Program-made: the position numbers and the translations under genes | Shown: positions 11,186 to 22,574 of the stretch, piece by piece | How positions within the stretch are numbered: position 1 is the first letter of the stretch | Layout: each line of letters opens with the position of its first letter | NCBI GenBank assembly: GCA_963921935.1 | Contig: OY998175.1 | Span: 208,336,655 to 208,400,654 of the forward strand | Reading direction: 5' to 3' | DNA length: 64,000 nt | DNA from: Galeruca laticollis | Lineage: Eukaryota; Arthropoda; Insecta; Coleoptera; Chrysomelidae | Notes under the pieces: generated by a model | What the model was told of the DNA's origin: nothing | The model's input: the letters and a program-made list of their open reading frames with translations, nothing else | Databases searched by the model: none

Positions 11186-12047
11186 TGTCACGGTTAGTCA
11201 GGGTGGTAGAGCGTGAAAAGGGCTGGATGGTTAGATATACTTCTTTATTTAACAGTGAGATGTGTTCTACAATAAATATTTACAACTAAAATCTAATGTT
11301 CTGTACAAGAATTATATACACGATCTATTAGTCCTGGAGGCGGGCAGTCTCTCTAGGGTGGTCGTCGGATCAGGTCGCGGATGTTGTCTGTTGTCCGGAT
11401 TGTCACGGTTACTGTCCACCCCTCACGACTCCGGTTTACCCTGCTCGGGCGTTGTTGTACTCGGCTGTCCGGATTCCTCACTGAGACGTTAGGTTCCTAT
11501 AACCAAATGAGTGTGTCAGGGTCGAGATCCCGCGTTCAACGCACAGCGTAATCCCGAAGGTTGGGAGTTTGCTTCCGTCCCGGGCTCAACGCGCTCCGGG
11601 ATTTCGGCTAATCGGGAAGGCCTCGGTCCTGCGCTCAACACGCTGCAGGGCTTGACCTAGGGTAGTTGGCGTCCACCCTAAGCTCAACACGCTTTAGGAC
11701 TTCGTCCGATATACAGGGTTTGCTTAGCGTCTAGCCTCGGGTTCAACGCACACGACAAGCCGGATGTTTATGTGTTCACAATCCCAGGCTCAACACGCTC
11801 CGGAATATAGTGCAACACTTAGGTTATTTTCCGTTGAAGCTTCCTATCGTTATTCTACGTAAGGATCTAGCTTGCCTGATATATCGCAGTTCGTCTGCTT
11901 TGGTAATATCGGTCAAGTTATTAGCGGAACGGCAAAGGTGCCCTCTCGGTGCTGGGTGCCCAACTCCGTCTAGTTTGGCTTGGGTAGTGTTCTGCTTTCT
12001 GATTATTTATCGGGGTTATTTCTTGTTCAGACGACTGTGTCGTTACA
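11186..12047. repeat. Solo LTR, 862 bp, in Harbinger gene
   Basis: The insert begins TGTCACGG and ends CGTTACA, the inverted-terminus pattern of Ty3/gypsy-type LTRs. It is flanked by AGGC on both sides (11182-11185 and 12048-12051), a 4 bp target duplication. No internal coding region is present, so two LTRs have probably recombined to leave one. It is far more GC-rich than its surroundings and contains a degenerate internal repeat array. An AATAAA signal lies near 11270. Orientation is not certain. Confidence 0.82.
11535..11800 (+). repeat. Six degenerate ~50 bp repeats inside the LTR
   Basis: The core YTCAACRCRC occurs at about 11535, 11585, 11634, 11684, 11742 and 11789. Intervals are 50, 49, 50, 58 and 47 bases. 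Most copies are followed by a GC-rich word such as GCTCCGG and preceded by CGGG or CCTA. Such arrays within LTRs can hold regulatory protein-binding sites. Here that is inference only. Confidence 0.75.
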
Positions 12048-12297
12048 AGGCAAATGCTTCGTCCGCAACAAAAACAAATGATACATTTTCATTTCTGTTC
12101 GGCAAAGTCGAGGGCTCCGGAAAATGTAACATGTTTCTTTCCGAGTCATCATACAACTGACAGTTTTTGAATACACCCCCATTGGAAACTCCACCTTGAC
12201 AGCCAATGTTAACATAGAGAAAATTGTAATCAGCATCAACGAGAGCCATTAACACAATACTAAAACTTGACTTGTATTTGTAATATGTACTTCCACT

Positions 12298-12580
12298 GGC
12301 CAGTAATTTGAATGAGTTGCTGCTCAGGAACACTGGATTTTTCCAGTTGAGATACTGCAGTTCCTCTACAAGAATGGTTTGTAATTTTCAATTGGTTGGT
12401 ATCTAAACCGATAGACTTTGCTCCCAATTTAGTCAATTTTGAAAGTTCGTTTTTCCCAACAGGCGAATTCTTGTACCACAATTAGCTTCCTTTTTGCTAG
12501 AATGTACTTGGAGCTAGGAACAAACGTGATCCTCTTTTTCCAATCAATTCTCTGAACAATTTAACTTGACATCGCTGTGG
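12298..12580 (-). pseudogene. Crypton-like tyrosine recombinase fragment
   Basis: Minus-strand translation gives KLFRELIGKRG, then LWYKNSPVGKNELSKL, then KITNHSCRGTAVSQL and finally LIQITGQ. The HxxR motif of NHSCR and the terminal ITG(H/Q) fit the C-terminal catalytic part of tyrosine recombinases of the Crypton/DUF3504 type; a His is expected where this copy has Gln. These enzymes move DNA by site-specific recombination. The fragment stops where Harbinger sequence begins. A few stops lie in the upstream part. An exapted DUF3504 host gene is the alternative. Confidence 0.65.
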
Positions 12581-13307
12581 GTTTTGTTAATTGTTAGTAA
12601 GCAACTTGCTGTCTGCTCATTTATGGTTTCCTCCTTGACTGGTTATTGTAAAAATTGGGTTGTATTCTATCCTACCTGATTCATAACCATCATTCTGAAT
12701 TTCAAATTTTCAATGTTCAATCAAAGCTGATCAACTTTCGCCCCCACGCCAGGGAAATTCTACTGAAGCCAAATAGTAAAAAAAAATTGAAGTCCATCGG
12801 GAGTTTTTTCATCGCATTTATTAATAATAGCAAACATATTTTCTATACTTAAGGCCGTTAAACTCCTTTTCCGTTTTACTTGTGTTTCTGCAATTTCCGT
12901 CTCTTGCGTCCGTGAGTCTCGAGAACTTTTGAATTCGCTTGCTTGAAATGGATTTTTTTTATATTATTTCTCCAAACCGATTCATTTTTAAACACTTTAC
13001 AGCTTCAACTCGATCTATTCATTTTGACGTTTAAGATGTATTTACTTAGAGTATTGTCAGATGCAGGCTCTTTGGTATAGGGCACTCTACGAAAACAGCT
13101 GATTGAATTCAATATGACCGTCAGAGGACAAACAGAGCGTTGCGTTGTGTCATACAACGTGGGTTGTTTTTCAATTTTTGGGAAGAATCGTTTGTTTTGG
13201 CGATTGTTTTTTATTTTTGATAAGTTATTATCATGACTGAGTATTTCAAATGATTATCAGCGGAGAATCCTGAAGTGGCGAACTAGTATAATCAAAAGTT
13301 ATGTGTT

Positions 13308-13590
13308 ATTGGTAACCTGAAATTGGACCCTTTCACTTTAAAAAGTGAGGACGTCTCCATGAATACGACGAAATTTCCTCCTCTTACCAATATGGACATT
13401 GTTACTTGCATTGTCCCTACTAGAAGATTGTTGAATACCACATATTTAAGCTTAATTTTATCAAATTTCATTACATACAGTTGGATGTAACAAAGACATT
13501 GTTTTGTGATATGGAGTGCTAAAGAACTTTTTTTAGAGAGAGAACTATTTAATGAAGATTTTTGGACATTGAAGTTTCAAAAAACTTGTT
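13308..13590 (+). pseudogene. YqaJ/SWIM-type gene scraps
   Basis: Positions 13308-13440 translate to LKLDPFTLKSEDVSMN followed by FPPLTNMDIVT. This resembles the N-terminal region of the insect multicopy proteins that carry SWIM and YqaJ exonuclease domains. Positions 13491-13575 translate in another frame to CFVIWSAKELFLERELFNED then FW, resembling the end of a YqaJ-like nuclease domain. The middle of the gene is absent. Assignment is by remembered pattern and is tentative. Confidence 0.4.
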
Positions 13591-14225
13591 AGTTTCCACT
13601 CAGTTTGCCCCAAATGTTTACTTAGGAGTTTGGCAGAATACTTACTTAATTATGGCTAGCTATAAAGTAAAATGAGGAATTAGGTTCGTGTATCCAAATG
13701 AAGACAATTGTTGGACTACATACATTTATTCGGCTAGATGGGTCTGTTTGATACAAACGAGGATATTTGTCCTAGTAACTAGAATTCCTGATAATCACCC
13801 GTAAATTAGATGATTTCCAGAATGTAAAGCTATCATAAAATAGTGAAGACATATAACGGGTAAAAAAATGTAAATACCTGGAAACCTGGCTATGTGAATA
13901 CTGGTCTTCAGACGTGGAAATCAAGTGCCGAATAGAAAAAGCGAGGAGCTCATTCATGAGATTCAAAAACGTTTTCACGAACCCTGACTTCGACCTCAAT
14001 CTCAGAATAAGATTCACAAAATGCTACGTATGGTTCGTCCTATTGTATGGCATGGAAGGCTGGACTCTGAAGGTGAATACCATGAACAGACTGGAAGCAT
14101 TTTAAATGTGGATCTATCGAACTTGAAAGTTCCATGAACGGCAAGAAAAACCAACGAGGAAATTCTGAGGAGAGCAGGAAGAGAACGTGAATTGCTGAAC
14201 ACGATAAAACGCAGGAAAACAGCGT

Positions 14226-17200
14226 ACTTTTCGTGATGTTTATTTAAAACGGTAATAAGATATCTCCTAGATGTCTTAATTTTATTACCAACTCTATTAA
14301 CATCCATGTCATGTAAATAAAACATATTTTTGATGTACACAGTAATACTTGAATTCGCAGAACGTTACTGTAATATTACAAATTAACATGTTTCTAAGAT
14401 GATCTCATGTTGCAGTTACTTTTAGATCTTTCGAAATAATTTTTAGTAACATCCTACTAATACGTCTGTACGCTGTTAGTTCATAAAACTCTCAGTAATA
14501 TCTCATATTAAACATCACAGTAACATAAAAAAGAAGGAAACAGAAGAGGAACTGACGTACGAAACAAACAGTAGTTATCTGTGGAAACAAATGACAAGCA
14601 TGAAATGACGGATGGTTTTCAGTTTTGTTTTAAATTTTATTTGCGGGAAGCACATATTTTGGAAGTAGTAATTGAATAAAGTGGTCTTCGTTTTCGTTAG
14701 TTCCTACTTAGCTACAGTTTCTATACTTAGTTATAATTCTTGTTATAATGGACGAACAGCAATTATTGTATCGGTAAGTACCTATTTCAAAATCATAATT
14801 GTTAAAACTTAATACTCATTCAATACTTTAATCGGCTATTATACATTGAAATTCCAGGTGGCGGAATTGTACACTAACATTATATAATAGAGTTTATAAA
14901 ATAGGGTTTTATCAATTTTTAAAATATTTTAGTTAGTAAGTATATTTTAGAAACGATTCACAATATTTCAAATCCAAGATATGTATTATACCCTACAAAA
15001 AACTTAATATTGCAATAGGGTAGATATTATTATTAATAATAAAACATGCTCATATGTTGGCAGATATTTAAATCTAGAAGAAAATATTTTCAATGTTCAA
15101 GATGTTTCAGAAGCTACTTATACAAATAAAATAAAAAACAAATAGTTGGTAATTATGTAATGGAAGGGGAGTAACTGTTTCAGATAGTCTGATACAAACG
15201 TTGTATTAAACAGTACAAAAAATATTGAATCAAGTATCTGTAGTTCTAGTTTTTGTAGTAGTAGTCTTAGCCATCAATATAGTTTTGCAGGTTTAGAAAA
15301 TTTTAACATTATTACTAACAATTCGTGTGAACAATAAGAGACTGTTTAAGACTTTAAAAACCGAAATTTCTGTTAAAAAGCTTATTTCCATTTGAAAATT
15401 CACTGAATACACTAAATGAGCTGTAGGTGTCCCTTACAATGGTACCTAGTTAATCTAGTTGAAGAATATGTAACTTATGATACTGAATGCTCCAGTCAAC
15501 AAACAGCATTCAATTATTTATTATTGTAGAAACACAGCTATTGGATACTCAATTGGACACAATTAATTATAAACTCACTTGATAATGTGTTCATATATCT
15601 TCTTCATAAGTAGTTTTTTTTTGTATACAGTGTATTAATAATGCGTAGTTTTCATTAAGTTACAATTCCAGGATGTTAATATACAACTTGTTTCAGGATG
15701 AATAACAAGATGAGAATAATATAATATTTTAAACAGAAAAGAAGTATGACTTTTCATAGCACACCTGAATTTACCTGCCAAATGGAGTGAGGCATGTAAT
15801 TGAAGGTAAATCATGAAAGTCACTTCTCGAAATAAAATATGTTATTATTCCATTGAAGAACCCCGCATGTATCTTATGGAAAATGGGTCCCAGTCAATTG
15901 GCTGAAAATCAAGTTTGATGTAGTTTATGATGATCGATCAAAGGTCTCCATAGGCACAATTTGATCTAAAGTAATTGTTTTATTAGCTGCTGTTCTGAGC
16001 ACCTTTCAATGATTCACAGATGAGGATTTTGAAGTGTACTTTATGGAATGGTTGAGGCACTCGAAACAGCGACTCTTGCGTGAGAAAAAGTAACCGTATG
16101 TAAACGATAGAATTTTCTTTAATGAGATTGGATTTCTGTTGACGTAACGTAATGTTTCATTAAATCTTCGTGGTGTATAATTTTTATTAGTTTTAATATA
16201 ATTAAAATACTATTCTAATAAATTTTCTGTAAACTAGCTGTAATGTATGTGTATCCGTTAAACTTTCATAATTCAGTTTCAAAGTATGTTACGTTATGGT
16301 AACTACAGATTATTATACCCTTTAGATAATTTTGTATCCACACGGAAATTTCAAATGTAAATTGAAGCATTTTTTCAATTTTTATATTTGATATTGTAAA
16401 TCTTATATCTTGGAATAGATTCCTATTTTTTTAACCCCTTTTCATCAGAATTGAGAAAATGCCTCATTACATTTGAAATTTCCAAAAAAAGGGGAAAATT
16501 GTCGACTTTTTCACATAGCGTTGACAAAATTGCCCAATTTTGTTATTTTTGTTAAGCATATCTTATTAAAGACGAAAAACTCTTTTAAATGACGCCAAAA
16601 ACATGGATATCGATTAAAAAAAGTTTTACGACATTTGTTTTTTGAGTTGAACCTTCCCCCACCCCTTACTTGAAGAATGAGGACACAACGTCCCTAACTA
16701 AATTTTCTCATAATCTCAACAATATATCAAAAATTGTATTGTCTTTTTTGGAGATAACCACAGTATTATGTTTTTAAGTGTTCATTCCACCCCAAAGCAG
16801 ATATCTTAGGAACTAAAAAATATTTTCCAGCGATTCTTCAGGGTCATTTTCCTGAAGGTACTTTTTCAAAGTTGTAGCATGACTATTTTTTGAAATATGG
16901 CCGACAGCCGGCGTTCTTAGTTGTTCACCCTGTATTTGCTGATTAGGCACAGAAACATCTATAGGATATCATCTAGAATGTTTGAAGTATATTATTTAGA
17001 TGTTTATGTAATGTCCATACAACATCTACGAGAATACACTATATTGTTTTTGAAATGTCGCATTTAGATCATTGATAAGATGTTATTTTTTAGACATTGC
17101 ATTAACATCGACAAGATGTTTAAAGGCATTTCAGAATATAACAGAAATGTTGTTTTTAGCTCGTTATAAAGACTTCCTTTTGAGGAAGTTCTAGTAACAT

Positions 17201-17393
17201 CACAGTAATGTAAAAAGGCAGGGCTTTAACATCGCTGAAAAGTTAAGTTGAAACATCACAAAAGTTAACAGCCACAAGCTGGGCATAAGCGGTTGTATAG
17301 ATGTGCATGTGATGAAAACAAGACGGAAAAAGGATGAACTTTATCACAATGTGATGTTGAATTAACATAACTTTAATATTTATTTGCATAGTG
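14226..17393. mobile_element. 3.2 kb non-coding repeat, copy 1
   Basis: This block matches 46022-46922 plus 59145-62119 along nearly its full length. It has no long reading frame. Its host here is a LINE coding tail, which marks both edges to within about ten bases. GTGATGTT or its complement AACATCAC recurs near both ends (14232, 14512, 17199, 17256, 17351). I cannot define terminal inverted repeats or a convincing target duplication, so the class (non-autonomous DNA element, Helitron or other) is open. Compared with copy 2 it lacks about 625 bp at 16320. Confidence 0.85.
14758..14773 (+). other. Exon-like block in the repeat
   Basis: ATGGACGAACAGCAATT lies behind an A/T-rich leader and runs into a strong donor, CGGTAAGTACC. 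Copy 2 keeps the same block (46652-46675) with small changes, including a loss of three bases that keeps the frame. It looks like a first coding exon (MDEQQLL...) with a splice donor. It may be the first exon of the repeat's own lost gene or a captured host exon. Confidence 0.4.
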
Positions 17394-17615
17394 AGATGTG
17401 ATACGCAACGAGCCATTCCAGTTGCTCCAACTATTATTAGAAAGGAAGATATAGGGAAAAAGGTGAGTGGGCAGAAAGAGGATGTCGTGGCTCCGAAATA
17501 TCAAACAGTGGAGAGGGACGAGAACCACAGGAGAATTAATCCACACCATCAGAGACAGAATGAAATGGTCAGAAGTAGTCGCAAACATCCATTAATGGAT
17601 AGCAGAAGAAGAATT

Positions 17616-20044
17616 AGAATTGAATATTTAGTGGTATTATGTTTTTGTTTTTAAAATACTTGAATCCACTACTCAAATTTAGTTTAGAGCCACAGATCTT
17701 ACTAATATTCACTAATTTGCTACAGGAGCATAATGAATATGGGAATGTAGTAGCTATGCCACTATTAGTAGTTGCCCCAATTGGATCAATTGGTTTAAAT
17801 AAATTGTAAGTGTTATTCTCTGTATTCCAAACTACGAAATAAGGAATCACTGAATATATACAAGAGGTAGTACTATTACATTTACTGTGATGTTACTTTT
17901 TTGCATGGTTAGCAGGTGCTATTTATTGAAATGGAAAGCTCTTACTTCGGTGCGTGCAAAGACAAATCTACGTTGCAGGAAAAAACGTGCATCAGCAGGT
18001 ACAAAGCATGTGGTAAATTCAACAGGTGTAACCCTAGGGGTGCAAACACCATACTAAGAACTAGCATGCATCAAACTACAATAACTGGATGTGAAGGTCG
18101 AGCAATGTACTATATACTTGTTACAAGGAATATAGTGCAGCAATCTGGATACAAGAAGGTTCATCTTAATAGGTGTATGTGAAACTTAAGGCAAGAAGGC
18201 CTGAAAACGACGATAGAATAAAATTATAAGTACTGGATATACTTTTGAACACTTACCGATGGTGAAGGATGGTCTGATTGTTATATTTCAGGTTTCTTAT
18301 CGAATTATGATTGAATCCACTTAAAGTGCAATTTCACCAGAAATTTATAGTAATAATTCAACTTTAACCAACAGTTATTTCTTTGGTTTTAAGATATAAA
18401 ATCCGTAAAGTACGAAAATATAGCATGAGCACATGCTAAGACAACCTCAAAAACCCAAAAAAAAGTATGAAATATGGAAGGAAATCGGTAACGTAAAATT
18501 TCCGACTATGATTTTTACCTATATAGGACAGGTAGCCACTTCTAAGGTAACTGGTAAATGTACTTAGGTACTCAGCACTAATCAGAAAGAAGAAGTACTT
18601 GCAGACGATGTTGACATTTATAAACTAACCTAGATTGATTACTTTGTAAACAAAGAATTTTTATGGTATCCAATTAATGAATTTGTTATTAATTAATAAG
18701 TACCATTCAACTGCTGGGTAAGTAATTTATTACATTATTTGACTGTTTAGGTTGTCATAAATCCGAATAAAACATTGTTTTTCTGGAACCGTAACAAACT
18801 TTATTGTTTCATAAAAATGTCATTATGCCTGAACTCCTTAGTAAGTAGTATTATACCATAAATATGAATATTGCCTCTAAATTTTGTACTAGTAATTGGA
18901 TTGATGACAAACGACCTGTGATAATGGTAATTGCAAAATAGGATAGTACCACATGGACTGTTTGGGAATTGCAGAAGTTCCTTTATAATTATAGGAAGCC
19001 CATAATATTATCCAAGCTGTTTAAAATAAGTTACTGTTTGTTTCAGTTCGCACTTTTTTTATTTTGCTGTGTATACATTTTTTATATGACGTTTCAACAT
19101 TTGGGAAGTAAAATAAATAAAACACGGTCTTTCATTGTTATTGTTATTTATTTTCAAGCTTTTCACATTTTCTTTTAAAGTTCAGAGTGCTACAAAAAGG
19201 AAGGCTCAGTTTTGCCATTTCCAAGTCAGTTTGGGAAGAATAATGAGAATTTACAGTGTCACTAAAGATCAGGTCTTATCTCAGCAGCAATATATTGAGA
19301 CACATCATTATTATAGCATAATAAAAAATTATTAATTAAATTCCCATAAAATATGTGAATAAACTGCCAAGTACTCTGTAAAAAAGCTAAGGACAGGAGT
19401 AGCATAACAAACTTTTGATCCTGTAACAATTTTTTGTCTAATACATTCGCCTCAGAAAATATTAAACAATAGAACATAGATAATAATTTAGGCACATAAT
19501 TTAATGTTATTATTCTACAACTTTATTTTGTTCTCTCTTCTTCTTTGATACCGTTCTAGTTTTTTTATTTCCGTATCTCCAAAGACAGTCAACTAAAGTT
19601 GGAATAGAAGGGACCCACTCCGGGTGACCTACGTCTTTTATATCTGACGGTTTTCCTTTTAAAATAAATGTAATATAATGATTCTTCAGGATTTTCTAAT
19701 TTTCAAATTGTATAAACAAAGTAAGGTGTACATATCTATTAATTAACCTGTTATAAAGTATTTTCTGTAAATTCGAGCGTACATTAATTTACTCCCAGTG
19801 AAATTTTTTCTTTTTAGGGCTGGAATCAATTTTTCCGCTTTTTTTTCAAAATATTCAACTTTGGCTGACGTTTCTGCTTTAACACTGAAGGTAGGTATTA
19901 ATTTATAAAAACTCACTATATCCCACATTCCACGGGTCAAAAGATTCAAAATGTTTAAAATAAAAATAACTGCCTATTGACTTTCGTTATAATAATCCCC
20001 TTGTTTATCCTCTGGACGCCATTGAACAGCTGATGATGACATTA
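17616..20044. other. Unassigned stretch
   Basis: I see no domain signature, LTR or TIR here. The plus-strand frame at 17916-18182 is cysteine-containing and 88 codons long but matches nothing I know. The sequence from 19980 to 20044 is the left flank of the hAT insertion. Confidence 0.5.
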
Positions 20045-20052
20045 GTGTAGAG

Positions 20053-22566
20053 CAGGGTTCTCCAAACTTTGAAGCCTTGGGCCATAACATTTTTTCGGTA
20101 TGTTGCAAGGGCCCTAACAATTTTAATTTTTCTGCCCACCTAAGCAAACATAGGCTTTTATTACATTTCAATCACTATTGATTGTGTATTGTGAAACGTA
20201 ACGACATCCAGTGCCCAATAGTGATACTATGCACTGTTCTAGGTACTATCTATTTCAGCTACCGACTAACACTAGCAGGTGCCATATTTGCGAATTTCCG
20301 CATTGGTTCGAGGAACTTCTGGTTCTTGCTAGTTTTTCCGATCATTTCTAGATGGCAGTAATTGCATAGGTATAAAAAGACTAGCGGCGCCATTGCGAGT
20401 CAGTTTGTGCGGGAAAGGCGAAGGAAGCGAAGTTGTCTATTGTGAAATAAACTAATAAGAGTATTTTGATTAGACTTGTTTTTATGTGTGATTTATTGGT
20501 ATGGAAAAGAAGCGAAAAATAGACAGTGAATGCAGAACGTTCCAAGATAAATGGAACTTTCAGTATTATGTGATTGAGTGCAGTAATAAGGGCTATGTTT
20601 AATTTGTAATGAAACCATAGCTGTTCTCAAAGAATATAACATTAAGCGTCACTATGAATCGAAACATCTTCAAAATTACTCCAAATATACAGGAATATTG
20701 CGGACGGAAAAATTTGAAGCTTTGAAGCGCGGACTGAAATCGCAGCAATCTTTGTTTACAAAAGCAAATACTGAGCAAGAGTCTGCAACTCGCGCCAGCA
20801 TTCGTGTGGCTCTTGAAATCGCAAAACGTGGAAAACCATTCACCAATGGAGAAATGATAAAAGAATGCTTGATTGCAGGAGCTGAAGAAATATGCCCCGA
20901 AAAAGTAAATTTATTGAAAAGTGTCAGTTTGTCAGCAAACACCGTGGCCCGGAGGGTGCAAGACATCGCAGAAAATATATCATTACAACTGTCTAACAAA
21001 AATGAGCACCTTGAGTGGTTTTCTCTAGCCTTGGATGAGTCAACGGATGTGTCAGATACTGCTCAGGTGTTGATTTTTATTCGTAGAGTCGATAAAAGCT
21101 ATGAAGTGTATGAAGAACTTCTTGATATTGATAGTATTCAGGGCACGATATTTTTAAGGGAGTTGAAAATACCATAAATAAAAAAAACCTTCGATGGAAA
21201 AACTTGAAATCTATCACCACCGAGGAAGGCAAAAATATGTGTGGTAAAAATAAAGGAGTGGTCGCACTTGTGTCAAAGGCTGTAGAAAATGATGGTGGTT
21301 CAAAACCATTAGTCCTTGTGTGGAAAATGTTTGGATTTGTCTGAAGTTCTAAGACCAGTCATATCAGTTGTTAATTTTATCAGATCCGCAGGGCTAAATC
21401 ACCGACAATTCCGCGAATTTATTGAAGAGATCGGAGAAAATGATTTGCCATATCATACTTCCGTACGCTGACTTAGTTGCGGAAGAGTCCTTAAGCGCTT
21501 CTTCGAACTTAGAGTAGAGATCGACATTTTTTTGAATGAGAAGCATCGTCCTTGTGCCGATTTAGAAAATAGTGAATGGCTGTGGAAATTAGCATTCTAT
21601 GTCGATTTGACAAATCATATGAACGAACTGCATTTGAGATTGCAAAGAGAAAATCATCTTCTTCCTGATTTATATACCAATATAAAATCGTTCAGGCAGA
21701 AAATAATACTATTTCAATCGCAGTTACGTGAAAAATGTTTCACACATTTTAAAACATGTGAAATATTAAGCCACACTACAGAGACTGAAATTCCAGTCGA
21801 TTTTTCAGTCGAAACTTTGAGTGCTTTAAAGATAAATTTCGATACTCGTTTCTCATATTTTGATATCATTGTGAATTAATTTAAGCTTTTTCGAAATCCT
21901 TTTGATTCTGACATTGAAACCCTGGCTCCGGAATTTCAAATGGAAATTACTGATTTACAGTGCAGTGATATGTTTAAGAACAAATATCAAAATACATCTT
22001 TGTCTTCCACTGGCACAATTTGATAATTTGCATAAATTTACTCATGGGTTGTTTTCTCTTTTTGGTACTACGTACTTGTGTGAGAAAACGTTTTCCAAGA
22101 TGGAGTACACAAAAAATTTTTTACAGATCTAAATTAACCGATGAGCATCTTAAATATCTTTTAATAATTGGTACCAGTAAAATTAATCCACAACTACAAA
22201 CAATTGTCGATGGCAAATTACAATTACATAAATCTCATTAGTGTTTTTTTTTGTTTTTTTTAGTGGGATTAATTTCAATATAATTATTTGTTAGTTATTA
22301 ATATGCTTAAGCTTAAAATACTTAAGTTGAGTTTTCAGCGTCATAATTTCTGTCGTAAAGTTATACCTTGCAAGTAAATAAAACCGAGTAATTATCATTC
22401 TGTGTTTTCATTTTCATCCATTCAACTTATCCCAGAAATAGTAACAACAGTAAAACATTGGCTGTCGTGGGCCAGATTGATGACACTAGTCTTAAGCTGT
22501 TACGGGCCGGATTGATGGCAATGGCGGACCAGATTTGGCCCGCGGACCGTAGTTTGGAGACCCCTG
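20053..22566 (+). mobile_element. hAT transposon, full-length but decayed
   Basis: The element is 2514 bp and begins CAGGGTTCTCCAAACT and ends with the complement of CAGGGGTCTCCAAACT. It is flanked by identical 8 bp duplications, GTGTAGAG (20045-20052 and 22567-22574), the hallmark of hAT. A TATA-like GTATAAAAAG at about 20370 precedes the gene. The transposase resembles the GTF2IRD2/Charlie-like branch common in insects. Confidence 0.95.
20501..22241 (+). pseudogene. hAT transposase (GTF2IRD2-like), broken
   Basis: The start MEKKRKIDSECRTFQDKW is followed by a one-base frame slip. It continues with LICNETIAVLKEYNIKRHYE, a BED-type zinc finger (C-x2-C...H-x4-H). The long frame (20698-21175) contains TRASIRVALEIAKRGKPF and LDESTDVSDTAQ, with the catalytic aspartate region. 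Later frames carry the remaining catalytic fold. One near 22030 holds LFGTTYLCEKTFSKM, the C-terminal dimerisation motif of hAT. The protein cuts the element at its TIRs. Stops and shifts at about 20600, 21180, 21350, 21480, 21880 and 22020 inactivate it. Confidence 0.9.
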
Positions 22567-22574
22567 GTGTAGAG

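Larger units (their letters stand above)
10766..12305 (-). pseudogene. PIF/Harbinger transposase B, split by a solo LTR
   Basis: The upstream piece (about 12305-12048) has SGSTYYKYKSSFSIVLMALV, GGVSNGGVFKN and FVFVADEAF, covering the DDE core up to the second aspartate. After an 862 bp insertion the frame resumes with ENIMKPYSGLHPRG, then RACRGVENAFGI with the catalytic glutamate, and a C-terminal tail ending LIMPCH. One in-frame stop (TGA) follows IFNY. Removing the insert and one copy of its 4 bp duplication rejoins the reading frame exactly. The N-terminal third is missing, replaced by a Crypton-like fragment. Confidence 0.88.
13864..17615 (+). pseudogene. LINE tail split by the 3.2 kb repeat
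   Basis: From 13864 the plus strand reads KCKYLETWL, VEIKCRIEKARSSF and WFVLLYGMEGWTL, ending LNTIKRRKTAYF at 14230. This is the region after the RT palm of a non-LTR retrotransposon. The expected continuation resumes at about 17391 with RAIPVAPTIIRKEDIG and then, in another frame, RKRMSWLRNIKQW and KWSEVVANI. That second part is the known C-terminal end of the same LINE type. The intervening sequence is repeat copy 1. The clade is not settled. Confidence 0.75.

Noticed and set aside
11262..11492. A 76-codon plus-strand frame with a GC-rich second half
   Set aside because: It lies wholly inside the solo LTR and reads through the start of its GC-rich part; no homologous protein comes to mind.
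14014..14340. A 108-codon minus-strand frame also found in part at 45983-46174
   Set aside because: The shared portion is simply the start of the 3.2 kb repeat; the remainder is antisense to the LINE tail, so recurrence is not evidence of a gene.
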